Source: Pomphorhynchus laevis (taxonomy: Eukaryota > Acanthocephala > Palaeacanthocephala > Echinorhynchida > Pomphorhynchidae). Taken from it: 64,000 nt of DNA. A model generated the notes under the pieces. The model did no database searches. It was given only the letters and a program-made list of their open reading frames with translations, and was not told the DNA's origin. Location of the stretch: contig WNNJ02001463.1 of assembly GCA_012934845.2 (NCBI GenBank), positions 62,001-126,000 of the forward strand, written 5' to 3'. Positions 33,885-49,000 of this stretch are shown here, piece by piece. The translations under genes were made by a program, and so were the position numbers. How positions within the stretch are numbered: the first letter of the stretch is position 1; each line of letters opens with the position of its first letter.

Positions 33885-35970
33885 AAGATTCAAGGCAGCT
33901 GTGGACCTTCAGGCTTGGATGCCGCCGACTGGAAAGACATGTTATTCAATTTCGGAACAGAATCACTTAACTTAGCAGATGCCTTAGCAAACCTAGCCAG
34001 GAGAATTTCATCAGATGAAATAAGTATTGATAACGCAGAGGCATTCACTACTAGTCGCTTAATACCGCTGAATAAAAAACCAGGAGTGCGTCCTATTGGT
34101 ATCGGAGAGGTATCTAGACGGATAATCGCCAAAACAATTATCTCGCCTGTGTCTGATGATATTACTAATATTGGAAGTTCGATCCAATTATGTTCAGGTC
34201 AACGATGTGGGGTTGAGGCTGCAGTGCACTCGTTCACAAGCCTATTTCATTCGTCAAGTAAACAATTTGTGCTTAAAGTTGACGCGAGTAACGCATTTAA
34301 TGCAATTAATCGTCAACTCGCATTAAAAAATATCAAATTTACATGCCCATCCTTACTAACGGTGCTCAAAAGCTGCTATCAGAAAAATCCCATTCTTTCA
34401 GTCGAGGAGGAGGTAATCTTCGCCAAGGAAGGCTTCACGCAGGGTGATCCCCTAGCAATGGCGGCTTTTGCTGCTGCGTCCATACCGCTTATTCGAGATC
34501 TTCAAAAAAGTGCTATCTCTGTGATACATCGATGGTATACAGACGACACATGCTGCGTGGGAACGGCTACTGATTTGCTAAATGTATGGAAAATATTGCT
34601 TCAAGTTGGTCTCTAATATGGCTTCAATGCAAACGTGATAAAATGTAGATTACTGGTACATCCAGAGGAATTAACCAATGCAAGATAGATATTTGAAGGT
34701 ACTGGTCTCATAATCACGGATGAGGAAATTACATTGTTGGGTTCACCTTGTGGCAGGGAGAACTATGTAGAAAAAGAAATCAAATCGAAAATAGTCAAGT
34801 GGGTTACAATGGCTAAACACTTGTCTGTGTATGCTAAAGTTGATGCCCATTTGGTTTACTCTCTGTGTTTGTATACGCAGTGCAACGCAAATGAAATTAT
34901 ATAATGAGTACATGTCGTACTGTTCCAGCATGGTTTGAACCCTTGTACCTTGCCATCTCTAGCAACTTATTACCCGAATTGAGCGGTCAAAGAACATTAG
35001 ACGATGGCTTAACATCAGTCTGCTTCCTACCTACCAGATTTGGAGGGTTAGGATTTCTGAATCCAATAGAAAATGAGGAAGCCGAATATTTCCGATCCAA
35101 ACGGATGTGGGAACCATTTGAGAGTGCATACACTGGCACAGAACTGAGAGCTTTGCAAAGCCACGTTGCTGGGCATATATCAGTTGAGAAAAACAAGTAT
35201 CTGCGTACAAATTACAGACAGTTACTGCTTCCTTAGGCAGATTTAAGTCGCATTTGCTTACATTCGCATCTGAAAGTGGCGAGTCCTTGTGGCTCAATGT
35301 TTTCAATGCAACAAATACTTGCAAAAAACTAAACACTCAAGAATTCCACGACGCAGTTTCTGCCCGCCATGGATTGGAACTGGTTGAGTCTCCAGCTCGC
35401 TGTGCATGTGGTTCCCATTTCAATGTATGCCATGCACGATCGTGTCGCACCGGAGAAACTACAATAATTCGGCATGACATAATGAGAAATTTGATTACAA
35501 ATAAGCTTGAAAAAGTGTGTAAAGACATCTCAAAATTACCTCAGCTACGGCCTGTCCCAATTGATTATCGATTCTCCAACACTACCACTTGCAGAGACCT
35601 TTGTGCGAGGTCCGGCATTGCTTGCCGTAGTCTTTTCGGAGGCTCAATGGTGCAATCCTTTTTGGATATATGTGTTTTCAACCCAATGGCGCCATCGTAC
35701 TCTATCATGACCCCGACCATCAGTCACGCATATCACTCTACAAGGAAGTTCGCAAAGTATGGACAACGCATTGCTAAAGTTGAAAGAGCAATTTTCGTTC
35801 CCGTGATATTTTCAACAAGAGGGAGCATTGTTGCGGTGGATTGCAGCCAAGTATTCTACTTCATTATAGTTGCCAAACTCCGAGAGTATCCGACGCATTC
35901 GCTCAGATATAAGTTTAACACTTACGTACGCTACCTCAATGTGTATAAGAGCGACCAGAATGTCAGTTAG
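33885..35970 (+). pseudogene. REL-LINE second copy: RT, thumb and endonuclease
   Basis: Begins at CGPSGLDAADWKDML, i.e. at the RT entry, without an N terminus. Palm: SRLIPLNKKPGVRPIGIGEV, FVLKVDASNAFNAIN, GFTQGDPLAMAAFAA and RWYTDDTCC (the usual A before DD is T). A stop follows at 34,614; reading resumes with AHLVYSLCLYTQCN and PTRFGGLGFLNPIE (34,904-35,236), then 35,254-35,970 with CACGSHFNVCHARSC, IRHDIMRNLI and FLDICVFNPMAPS. The Cys/His cluster, R-H-D and the D-I-C-V-F-N-P motif mark the restriction-like endonuclease. Parallel lines at 10.6, 24.7 and 51.5 kb belong to the same family. Confidence 0.75.
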
Positions 35971-37083
35971 AAGCCAAACAGAAAGTAGGAGATATATGAA
36001 CCTGACGACTGCCTCATAAAGCACGACGAAGAGAACTGCTCGTATCCTACAGGCGTTCACATCAGAAGTATGAAAGAATACGAATTTGATGTACAACTTA
36101 GTTTTCTGTTTTTGCTTATTATTAAAAATAATTACAATTTATTTTAAATTTACAAATTTTTTAAATTATAAAAATAATTGTTATAATAAAAATTATTATT
36201 TTTATTTAAATCGCGGGACTTTTTCTTTCAAGTTAGTTGCTTATAAATTTATAAGCAACTAATATTATTAATATTATATTCATTATTTTAAATATTAATA
36301 TTAAAAATAATATTAAATTGTGCCTATTTATTACTGCATGAAAAATATGCAATAGAACAATGTCATTAAACACGAAAGAAATTTCTAAGATGAGTTAGAA
36401 TTGTATATCTTTTAATTATAAATTTTTATTTTGTTATATAAAAACGCTTCGAAGTAAAAATTCAATAAAATTTATTTAGTTTTAAAACAAATTAACAATA
36501 CAAATTTCAAATTTAAAAAAATCAACAAACTTTGCCTTCTATATTTTCCAAATAATTTTATATTATATAATTAATGATATATTTTATAACATAACGTTTA
36601 TATTATATTATATTATAATTAATATATTATATTTAATAATATATTATAATATATTATGTATTATGTAGTCAAGACGCTTATTTAATCAAATATATAATTT
36701 GAATAAAATTATGAAAAAATATTAAAATTATATAGTCAATGATGTATTATGTAGTCAATTATATATTTTTATGCAAATTTGAATCTTATAATCAAATTAT
36801 AATCAACTATTTTGTTATTCAAGCGATAACTGCTGATTTAAATTAAACCAAAGTCAGTGTCAAAACGTGTTTGTTGACCTGATTTTGTCAAGTAAACAGA
36901 AAAACAGTTTAGATTTTACGATATGAAGAACGTATGAAGCCATCTTAGAGACCATTATAATTTCAGCCTCGGGTTAAAATTAGAATATCACAAAATAGTA
37001 ACTAATAAAACTAACATATTAAGCGTACAAGCGTTCGAATTTTGACAATTAGCGACATTCTCAAAGTATCGACAATATCGATG
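35971..37083. other. AT-rich spacer downstream of AGA
   Basis: No gene seen. The stretch from about 36,540 to 36,790 is almost pure A/T. It includes the 3' flank of the AGA gene (minus strand), where no clear AATAAA directly after the stop stands out. Confidence 0.5.
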
Positions 37084-40000
37084 TTAATTAAATTTAGAAT
37101 TATTCACAAAAAATTTACCAATTTTTCCTTTTTTATTTAAAGCAATAATAGCTCCTTTGAATTTTTGCTTTTTCAGTCTTAGCTTGTAGGACATCTGCAG
37201 TAAAGTATGCTCAGCGGCTAAAGCTGGATCAACACCAGATTCCATTCGTCTAACAACATCAAAGCTAAATAATATAAAGTAGTCATAGGAAGTAAATGTC
37301 TACATTTAAATACGATGGACACATTTTCATCATTTGATCTCCGTCTCCGGTGGCTGCTGCTGCACCAATTAATGAATCTGCATATGCCCCAGAACCAACA
37401 ATTGGGGAATCTCCAACTCGTCTATAAATTTACAGATTAAAATTAAAGACTACCAATTACAATCAAATACACAACCCTGGCACTTTGTGTCGCATTCCAT
37501 TTGTAGAACACGCTGCTGCTATATTGCCATTAGCATCTAATGCTAGTATACCTACAATTGTGGAGAGCGCAAAATTTATTTAGAGGAATTCGCTAAGTTG
37601 GCATTTAAAGATGTTTTGGAAATAAACCAAAACATAATATTTAATAAAATTAAAAGTTATAATTAATAATTTAAATCAGAGGTGGCCAACTCATGGCGCA
37701 TTCGCCACATGTGGCGCATTGGACGATGCACGATGGTGCATTATCTTTTTAATAAAGACGGGATTTTTCTTATAAAGTTGTTAATAAAAATTTTCAGTTA
37801 TTTTACGGTAATTTCCAAAAGTTAGTTTGAACACTTTATTTATTAACGAAAGCAAAGTTATATATTTTTTTAACATTTATTTATTGGAAAGGCTAAATAT
37901 TTAAAAAATGTGTGGGTTCTTGCAACAAAAAAGATTGGCGCATTTGATATTCTCTGAAAGGGAAATTGGCGCTTAATCAAAAAGTGTAAGTCACGTCTGA
38001 CTTACATGATACTTATTTTTATAATTCAGCATTAATTATTATAATTATTAAGATTAATAAGATTAATTATTATTTAATCTGATTATTTTAGATTTGAAGC
38101 TAAAATAATAATCATCATGTCTTAGCGATAAACTGTGTTAATTGCTAGCATCGTGTGTTAGCGATTAACACACAATGCTAATCACAATTAATTTATTATG
38201 TGCTTTTATAGATTAATATATAAACAGACAATTTAGTAATTAACATAATAATTTATAAATTAATGAAAGTAATTAAATAATATATTAATATATAATTAAT
38301 AAGTTACAGGAAATTGTTTCTGATTAAATATCTACAACTTATAAAAGAATTATAAAAAATAATCAAAATGAGTTTGTTCGTCAGCTCATTAAAGCAGTGG
38401 ATATTTAATTAGAAATGTTTGTTACATATTAACAATGAAATTTAAAACAATTGAGAAGCAATCCTTATAAAAAATGAGAAACATATATAAGTAAAACGCC
38501 CTCGTTTGTTCTGAGGAGAAGGGCTTATTTTATATTTAAGTTTAATCTTAGTGTTTAAATTAACAAAAATCGAAACAAACGATGACTCCACAATATAAAT
38601 GACAATTAAATAGATGGCCTACTTTTCCCGCCAATTTTTATTCTGATTGAAGGAATCGGTAAGCCTCAAAAAGCATATACTGACATCAATTGCTGGTAGT
38701 ACACCAGGAATTGATGTACTACCAGCAATGAAGGAGCTTGGTGTATGCGCAAGATAAGAGTGCTTTTAAATCCTAGTTGTTAGGTTCTTGTGAGCGAATT
38801 ATTCGTGATAAATACTCTCATCAGTGTTAATTCCTAGTACATGGGTGTGAACTAGAAGGATTTATTGAGTTGCCTATAGGTGATGCACTTCAATCCAGTT
38901 GTGCAGCAGACCCTTACTGATGAGACTCAAAAGTCAAAACTGCAAAGAGTCATTGAAACGGAAGGTGATCGGGGTCGCTGTTAAATTATCAAAATCGAAA
39001 TGTCAAGACGCCCCGCATGAGGTAGAAAATTTATTAAAGACGCCCCGCATGAGGTAGAAAATTTAATAAATTTTATACCTCATGCAGGGTGTCTTGCCAT
39101 TTCGATTTTGACAATTCAAAGAGTCAGTTTATGCTGTTTAGTGTTCGCTATTCCTTCGATCAGAATTTAAATGACAATTAAACTGGCGATATCAAAATGT
39201 CAATTAACGGATTTGACACAGTAATTAAGTAATAAAAGTAATTAATATTATGCATTTACGTTTAAACTAGACGTCAACGCTATTTTTTACCTATTTTTAA
39301 ATATTTAATACGTATTTAAAATGTGTATTTAAATATATTTCTTATATATTTGACCTAGACATCAACGTTACCATTTTGTCTGTTTATCTAAGTAATAAAA
39401 TTTATTAGTTTAATAAATTAGTCCTCGATTTGTAGTGATCCATATATATATGTATTTGGAAAATTAATATATATATTTGGTAAATTCAAACACAAACGTT
39501 ATCTACGATACTTAAATTATTTTGTTAAAAATAGATCTCAAATTATTTGAGATTAATTGATTATCGAGTTTTCATTTTATTAAGTTTCTATTCTTCTATT
39601 CTAGCAAATCATTTGATATGCAGTAAATTGATATTTGAGAATTCGTTATGCTACAACATGTATAACTAACCTACAGTATCGTGATTATTAGAGTCAACTT
39701 TTTCTTTCTGATCTATTATTTTGGAATGCATGTTTTGCAAATCCGAAAAGTAAGGACCACAGCTTTCCTTGGGATTGGGACTAACATTCTAATAATAGCA
39801 AAATTTAAATACCTTTCTATTCTCATAATTTCAATACCTTTCGATAATTTGGCTGGCACTTATCCTTAATCCACTGTAGCCAGTCATTTTTGATTTCGTT
39901 TTTCAAAGGTAGTGAATCATTTTCTTCAATACCCATGTCCTTTGCAAATTGAGTGGCTGAATAGCAAATAGTTACGAATCTTAAAATTATAAAGAGCATC

Positions 40001-43000
40001 ACCGAGATCGCCAACCAAAAGTGAATGTTGAGTATGATTTAACACAGCTTCGGCTGCTTTAATCCCATGAGCTATTCGTCGTAACCCGGCCACAGCCCCC
40101 ACATTAAATGTTGAACCATCCATTATCATAGCATCCTGAGTTACCTCGCCATTTTCATCGAAATTACCGCCAGTTCCAACACTGGCTCGATTTGCTTCTT
40201 CACACACATAGCAACCAGCTATCACCGCATCCACGGCGGAACCATCTTCACGTAACACATCAGCAGCTAATTAAATTGGCAAATTAATTTCTAAAGAATT
40301 ATTAATTTAATAATAATTAAATTTATTCATATTAATTAATTCTAATTAATTATTTGAAATAATTTTTTGATCAATTAATTTATATTCGTAATAAATTTGT
40401 TAATATAAGTTAAATAGCATTTAAGAAATATAGATACTTCTTGCCGCATTATAAATTTATTTATAATGATATTTCTTACTGTATTATGAATTTATTTATA
40501 AATAAATATAAACCTTATTTGTATATTATAAAACGCACTCATCCATAAAAATATTTGTATTTTTATGAATTAATAACAAAGTAAATTACATGCACAACAA
40601 TACTACGAATCTGTATTTAATAATTATTGAGTAATAAATACTCAATCATTAAGATACGAGTAATAAACGTGAATTAGCATAAACAAATCAACTAATAACA
40701 CATTTTACTTTAATTTTACATTTATTTATTAAATAATTTTATTTTTTATTTTATATTTTTTAATAGATAGTTTGATTAATATTACTTAATCATTAAAATA
40801 CGAGTAATAAACATGAATTAGCGTAAACAAATAAACGAATAACATATTTTATAAACATATTATAAATGTGGTTGTATCATATCATATTATAGATAACATA
40901 TTTATCTATAATTTCAATATTTAAATAAGAATTTATATCAAGCATTTACTGCGATCATATTTTAGCATCTATTGCAGTGATATGCATCATGAATGCGATG
41001 AATTATAAAGTAAAATATCATTTTTGATAGACATTTTATTATTAATCGTTTCATATATGCACTTTATCTTGAAGGTTAATTTATGACGAATTCATTGAAT
41101 TGAGTATGGAATATACAAATAAAAGTCCGACAATCAAAAAATAAAGCAAATGATCATAAAGAACCTTATAGAGAGCCAACATGTATCTTAGATTTCTTTG
41201 TTAGGTAGCTAGAAAACGCGTGTGTCATTCGGAGAGCAGAAATTATGCTACTATAAAGGGAACATGGATGCACTCTTGATAAATTTGTACTAAAAATGTG
41301 TACTATAAAGAGACGAGGAATGAACTCTATAAACAGCGTACTGGGTAGTAACATCCTATGAACGTTACTTCGTACATCATTCAAACGTCATTGACATTGT
41401 GGATGTAAAATATAAACAGTTTGATTGGAACTAACTAAATTTATTAATGATATTGTTTTAGTAGATTGTAAGCGTGTAAATTAAGTAGATAAAAAGTGGA
41501 TCAATAATGGCCAAAACTTATTTAGTCATTTACACCCGAAAGAAGATAGGTAAGCATCGATTTTTTACTTAAAATTGCACTACCTCAGCTGATTTTTTTG
41601 TGAAAAGCAATTGAATGCAAGATGAAAAAGTTATGGTATTTTCGTAAAACTTGTGCTGGCCCATATCTCGTCCAACATGTTCGATTCGGGAAAAATGAAA
41701 AAGATATCATATTTATATTTTGATGTTTAAAAGTCCCACTAAATTTGATATCATTAAGGGGTTTTGAATTCATATTCTATTGATTGAACACGATAGGGTA
41801 TTTTTTCTTATGATAGCAGTCTATTATCGAGAATTTGAATACTTTTTAAACTCAATCGTTAATATTATTTTACGATTTGTTTTGTTAAAATATAACTCTT
41901 AATAATTACGGTAGTATGCATTTCCCCAAAAAAGTGTCTAGTAGAAACTAATGATCTTATATCTTCCATATATCGATGGATGTAAAATTGATAATTTACC
42001 GCATCAGCTGCTACTTTTGTTAATTATTGGCCAATAATTATATTACTTTTCTCTGTAAAAGAGGATTTACATCTTTATGACTATAAAATATTTTGTAAAT
42101 TTAATTGAAATCATTTCTGATCTCAAATTAAATCAGCTTTGTTAGGAAAGGGTGCAACCTTTAATTTGAAAACCTACCTATTTTCCCTAATGATTACTAT
42201 TATCAAATAATCATCTATACTTTGTTTCCTAATTTTAAGTTGATATACTGCATAGGTATATCAACTTAAAAATGCAATCATTAAATAAAGATATGATAAA
42301 ATTAATAAAGTATAGATAGGTAATATTTTAGATTAATTTTTCTTTGTCTCTATTGTTGATATATCCTTCTTTTGTATATATACGTAATATATGCGTAATA
42401 AATAATTAAAAGATTAATTATAATTTAAAATTATTATAAATTCAAAATAGGAGTGTAATATAATCTTTACTTTTTAAATAAGGATTATAATTTTTTTTCA
42501 AAATATAATCATCTGAATTGTAAATAAATTTAATATTTATCTACAATATTTAATATTTATTGATAAATAAAATATTTATCGAAACTTGCATTTATACTTA
42601 AAAATAATCAACTTAAATATTTGATATGCTGAATTGCTACAAAAATGTTTAATGCGTAGGGAATGCTAAAAGTTTCGTGGTGTTTTCTTACGAAAACATG
42701 TAGGTATTGAGTTGAATCGTATATTGTGTTTTTACATCTTTGGTTAAAACAACTATTTATGGGTTTCATATTCTTTGCATTTGAAGATGTGGAGCGAGTT
42801 CAAACAGTATTTTACTCATAACTAAGTAAACGTGCTTGCAACGAACCTATACTTCGAAAGTCAACCTTGCATCTGCACAATATTTGGTTGCAATTGTTTC
42901 TCTTAGATTTCATTCGCCTGCTGATAATTGATGTAGAGTTTGATTTTATTTTTTTATATATCACACGTACAAAAAATGATACATCTGATCATTACATCTG

Positions 43001-46000
43001 ATCATTTATCATTCATCAACGGACATTAATAAAATAATCAATTTTTATTTTTACAAGCTTCATAAACAGATTCGTATACAAATGGAGTACGAATACCATC
43101 ACTCGACTTTCGAGACAAAATCTAGTTTTCACATTGCTAAATTGCTAGCTAATCAAAAGCAATTGCAATTTAGAAAATAGTACGTGCGAACTTACTAATA
43201 GTCATTAATAAAATTAATAGTTAACATTCTTCCAGATCAAAATTAATCACAAGTCCAAAACACAGTGGTAGGCCATGAGTCATTAAATCTTCATAATATA
43301 GATGTGATCAACGCATCATTAAAAGAATATTTAATAAAAGTAAACAAATTAATTATTTAATCATTTATATTTAAATATTCAATTAAATTAAAATAAACTT
43401 CAATATTCTATTAAATTTTGCATTTGGTTAAATTAACAAACATTTGTAGTCAAAATTTCAATAAAATCTCATAACATGATTTCATATGTTTTCATATTTT
43501 ATATATGGTTGTCTGTAAATCTATTTGCATTTATATAGGGAGAGTACCATTACTGAGAAGCCGTAACTATAGTAAAACGGCTTACATAACATTTACCATA
43601 TTCGTTTCGATTTTTTGCAGCCTATTATACAAATACAAAAATTATTTCTTTTATAAGAAACATAATCATAATTATAATCAGGTCCCGTCTAAGCCGGTAC
43701 CTGATTCCTTTTATCAGGCAGCAACAAGGATGTCCGACAGCGAGCTGATGTCGATTATGGATCAGCGTTTGGTTTCGTTTCAAAAAGAGGTCCAAGCGTT
43801 GATAATAGCCTCTATTTCAAATCTATTTGTGGATCCAGAACTTCCTGTTTATTCTCTCAAGACCTCGAACAAAAGAAGGGCCTCTGCTCATGCCGTCCCC
43901 CAATCAAGATTGGAAAGTTGATCAGGCAGAAACGATGGGGAAATGATGACACTGCCCAGGAATAAGTGCAACCTTAGATGGGGCTAGCGGTGGGAAAGGA
44001 AACCCTCCTGCTCCTAGCTCTGTCTAGGCTGGCAATCCCCCATCCAACTAATTCATCACAATGCAGAGTACTCGTGAGCCTTTTTCACTGAATATCCTTC
44101 AGTGGAACTCGGGAGGTGCTTCTGCCCTTAGACTTCTATCTGGTAGAGATGCAGATGTTATAGTCCTTCAAGAAACGCGGTCTATCCGTATCCCCCAGGA
44201 CATTACTCGATTTATTCCAAAGCATATCTGTTCACACAATACTTCGTACATAACCCCACCTCACTCCTCTTTATCTCAAGGATATTTGACCCTAGTTAAG
44301 TGCTCCTTGAGATCCTCCCTCTTGCTAAACTACTCAGGTCCAGCCCTGTCTTGATTGGTAGTTTAACTAAGTAAGAACGGTAAAGGCTTCAGTCTAGTAA
44401 ATGTCTATATTCATCTAGGGGAGATTCACAAGAACCGTAACCTCCTGGATAGTATTATGACATGATACTTGGGGACTTCAACGACAGAACTGGTGGTTGG
44501 ATCAATGCAGCACTTTGCAGAGCTTGAAAAGGTTATCTTATTCACAAACCCCCATCCCATACCTTTCATTGCACATTAACAAATTATATCCTCGACATTT
44601 ACTGCTTCACTCGAGATGGTTGTTAAAACCCCACCGCACGAAGCAGTCGCGCCAGCAATTGTCCACCTCTCATGACCTAATTCGTTGGAGAATTGAAGAA
44701 GATATGTTGCTTCGAAGGAGGTTTCACTTTGATCCGATCAGAGTGGCCTTCTTTCAAGCGGCTATCCAACTCTTTCCCAGAATAAAAAATGAGAGTATGA
44801 CAGAATTTATTGCCAACCACTTTTCGCAAGCTACGGCAATTTTATCGACTATTAATAAAGGTCGTATATACAATCCAACTCCGACAAAACTCAAGGTTCT
44901 AGCGAAACTGCTTAACCTCCCTAATCTCTCTGTTTCCGCCAGATAGGATCTCTCGAATGAATAATGGAGCACTTGATATAGGTTCCAGCTGCGTAGGGAT
45001 AGGACGAGTATTGCTCGTCTTAATCTTTCTCAATCTTTCTTTTGGAAGATTTTCAAGAAGGGAAAGTTGTTTGCTGGAAGGATAGAGCGTTAGGTTGGAT
45101 AAGGAATGTAGGCCTTGATGAAGTTTTGGAGGAGTCACTAGCCTTACACAACTATGGAGCCACTCAATCACCTCTACCAATCCCGCCTTGGTGTAACTTC
45201 AAGAGTAGGGATCTATCTGTTACGGATATCCTTAACTCCTGGGGTCTACTCCCGGGCACCTTTAAATCCGTCGCTCCACTTTCTTCTCGGGTCTGTGAGC
45301 TTTTGATAGCTGATCAGAGAAGAGAGGTGGCCGTCACAATGCTTTTTGCCTCCCCATCCGATGTAGCAGGCATCAATATTAGTAAGCGTGTTTTTATTCC
45401 TAAGAAAAAATCCTGCTCATGCCCTAAAGATCTGCGACCCATTTCGATTCAAAATGCCCTCGTGTCGATTTACGAAAAAGCGCTTGCGCGTAAAATCCGC
45501 GACCATCTGAGTAGGCGTAATTTGATCCCTCCGGGTTTTTATGGGTTCGTCAAATGTCTCTCGGTCCATTCAGCAGTTGGTGAAGTGCATCAGTTCTGTC
45601 AGGAGAATAGTCATTAGCTAGCTGTAGCCGTTTTTTTCCTTGACTTTTCTGATGCATTTGACCGCATCTCCATTCCCTTTGTTATCTCTTCTCTCAGGTC
45701 CATCGGGTTGCCTGCGAGGATTGTGAACAGGTTGGAGATTCTGCTGTACACCAAGCGATTTTACTATGAAGACGACCCTGGTGCGCGTCAGTTCTACCCT
45801 ATTACGGGTGTGCCTCAAGGATGCCCACTTTCTCCCATCTTATATCTTGCTGCGTCCATTTAACTCTTTAAAATATTTAAACGCGAACAACGTCTAGTGG
45901 TCTATGCTGATGATACCACAGCCCTGTTTTCTGGACACAGGTGCAAAGACGTAGTATCGGACATCAGCCGTTTCTTTTTAAGATTAAAAGACCAGTTACC

Positions 46001-49000
46001 CAAGTCCAATCTTATTTTAAACTTCGCCAAATCGCAGGTGGTCGTCTTTAATGGCACCCATGCTACAAAGCAAAAATTTAAGAGATTAGCACTCTCTGCG
46101 CTCTCCTCCATATTTCCCTCTAAACCACTCCCCACCTTCACAAGTCGAGTAAAATACCTGGGGTTCACCGTTACGGTGAACTGGTCGACGAAAGCTGACC
46201 TGGATAGACTTAAATGTATCTCAAAGAAAGCTAGATGGGCTCTGAAATGGGCCCAGCATCTGTCATTGAAAGGAAAAACCCAGGTGCGCCTTTGAGGCAC
46301 CCGGGCTATTTCGGGCTTAGTCTTATTTTCAAGAAGACGTCCCCCCCAGAGCAATGGCTAAGATTTCTTAAGCTCCTCGTCTATCGTTTACCCAGCATAG
46401 TCCGTGCCGACTTGACTCTTCGGGAGCGGGGTGAAAGACCTCGGGTGTTTCAGTCGGAAGTCGGCGTGTTGGATCGGTTGGAGGCTCAGATCCACCTGGA
46501 TTGAGGCCGTAAGTGCAGGGAAGACAAAGAAGAAACAATGAAGATATTATTGTCGAACTTTGATTATGTCTTATACTATTTATTTTGGATGTTTTCTGTG
46601 TTAGTTAAGAAAGTCTTTATTTATTTATGCTCTAATCTGAAGAAGAATCTGTGCATAAAAATTTGTGTAAAATTAAATAATTTTTCTTTATGTTGTTGTT
46701 CCAATCAATTAAAAACTGATTTTTATATTACGCCAGCAACTGCTATCAGAAATTAGAAACAGATTATTTTGTTTATCTGAATGACAGGAAATTGTTCCGC
46801 TCACTCATACCATCATCACTAAGAGAATTATAAAATTTCTTTAGGGCAATTACTTTTAAACAAATTTGGTTAATGAATTTGTCTTATCCCCTTTGAATCA
46901 TTCAAGTTATAGACATTTTTACATCTGATTTTTTAAACACCTTTCTGTATTTGGATTTAGTAATTTTATCGATTTGTCACTGGAAGTGCTACAAATAGAG
47001 GCAATGAACTGTATCAAAATAATGAGCAAAACAAAAGTGCGAAGAAACATTATCAGGCAGCTGCTAAAACGTTTTACTACAGAGTTTTACTGCTTGAATT
47101 TTTTGCAATTATAAAATCATTCAATCGCACGCATCATTAGTATAAATTGAATTTGAATGAGGATTGCGACGGTGTAATAGCATTTAAATTAGAAGAAAGA
47201 TGGCAAAAACCAACGCAAAATTTATTAAATTGAATATTTCGATGCATAGTTGGCATCATCTTCAGCAATTGTGATTTGCTAGAACAGTTATAAATTTTCT
47301 TCAGACAAATTTTCTTGAAGAAAATTTATAAGTGTTCTAGCAAATTACAATTGCTGATCATGACGCCAGCTAGGCATCGAAATATTCAATTTAATAAATT
47401 TTGCGTTGGTTTTTGCCATCTTTCTTCTAATTTAAATCATTAGTATCATGTGTGCGTAAGTGTAACAAAATTGTATAGGCAATGTATAATCTATCTGTTA
47501 CAGACTATAAATAAAGACTTTCTTAACTACACAAAAATACATGATAAAATGCAACAAACAAGATCAGACATAACAATAGAAAGTCAAGTCGAACAGCAGC
47601 CCATCAGTCTTCCAACTATTTTTCTTCTATGGCCTCGGGTCCAGGGGGATCTGAGTCTCAAACAGATCCAACACGCCGCCTTCCGACTGAAGCACCCGGG
47701 GTCTTTCACCCCCCGCAAAGAATCCCGTTAACGCGAACTATGCTGGTGTTACAAACTATCTTGGTCATCAAAATTTTCAAAAAATGTATGCAAAAAGTAA
47801 CATCGGTGCTTTAAAAGGAAATTCGATGATGCAAATTCTAGCTAAAATAACTGCAATTAACGAGGTAAATGGAGATTTTCTTCAAATTTAATTTTAGGCA
47901 TGGAGGGGGAACTCCCCTGTGCTAAAATTGGCCAATTTAGTCTGCATAAATTGACCAATTTTTAATTGACCAACTCCTCGAACCATTTGAAAAGCAAAAT
48001 ACATTCAATAAGTTCTTGAGGGGATTCTCAGACTTTACAAAAATAGTATTATTTATAATACTATTTTAGTATTAATGGTATTAATACTAAATAGTATTTA
48101 TAGTATTATTAGTCTCAATTAAATATTTAGAGGGAAATGTGCGTATATCTTTCTGCACCTCTGATTCGCTGATGCTTGTTTTTCCAAAAATAGAATGACT
48201 AACAATAGAATGACTAACAATAGAATGACTAACAATAGAATGACTAACAATAAAATGACTAACAATAGAATGACTAACAATAGAATGACGGACTTAAACA
48301 TTTTTGAAGTTTATTGATGCCGAGCAGCAAGCATCTATGGAAAAATGCAAGCAATAATTCAAGAATTAGTGTCCAAGTTTGAAGAGTTACGAAATTCACC
48401 TGCAACAACTACTAAGACTACAACTAAAAAGCCCACAATTCTAAGCGCAATGCTTCGATGCAAAGCTTATCCTCTCTCAAATTGGCAAGGAAAGATAAAG
48501 TTTGGGATGTGCAGCCACCTCAACGGGGAATGAAGAAAATGCCAGTGGGCAAGTGATTTCACCTATTGTGACCGGTTGTAGGATGGGAACCTTCTCGCTT
48601 CTGGTTTCAACTAAGGGGAGGGCGTTCAACTCTAGTTACACTGATGCAATGACTCACGAGCCTTTTTCACTGAATATTCTTCAATTTAATTCAGAAAGTG
48701 CTTCCACCCTTAGGCTTCTATCTGGTCGAGATGAAGATGTTATAGTCCTTCGGGAGACGCGGTATATCCGTCTCCCCCGGGCATTACTCGATTTATCTCA
48801 AAGCATATAATCACCCACTTTACTCCGTACATAACCCCTAGACCCTTCTCTTCTTCTCAAGGTCTTCTAACCTTGGTGAAATGCTCCTTAAGGTCCTCCC
48901 TTTTACTTATCTATTCTTGTCCAGTCTTTTCTTGTTTAGCTATACCACTTGTTAAAAACGGTAAACGCATCAGCATAGCCAATGTATATCATAGCCTATC

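Noticed and set aside
41166-41384. Minus-strand 72-codon ORF in AGA intron 1
   Set aside because: No family likeness, internal sub-repeats, and no splice phases that fit AGA.
48188-48290. CRISPR-like array
   Set aside because: Plain 15-bp tandem repeat without spacers in a eukaryotic context.
48119-48301. Minus-strand ORF with hydrophobic repeats (ILLLV units)
   Set aside because: It is only the translation of the minisatellite.
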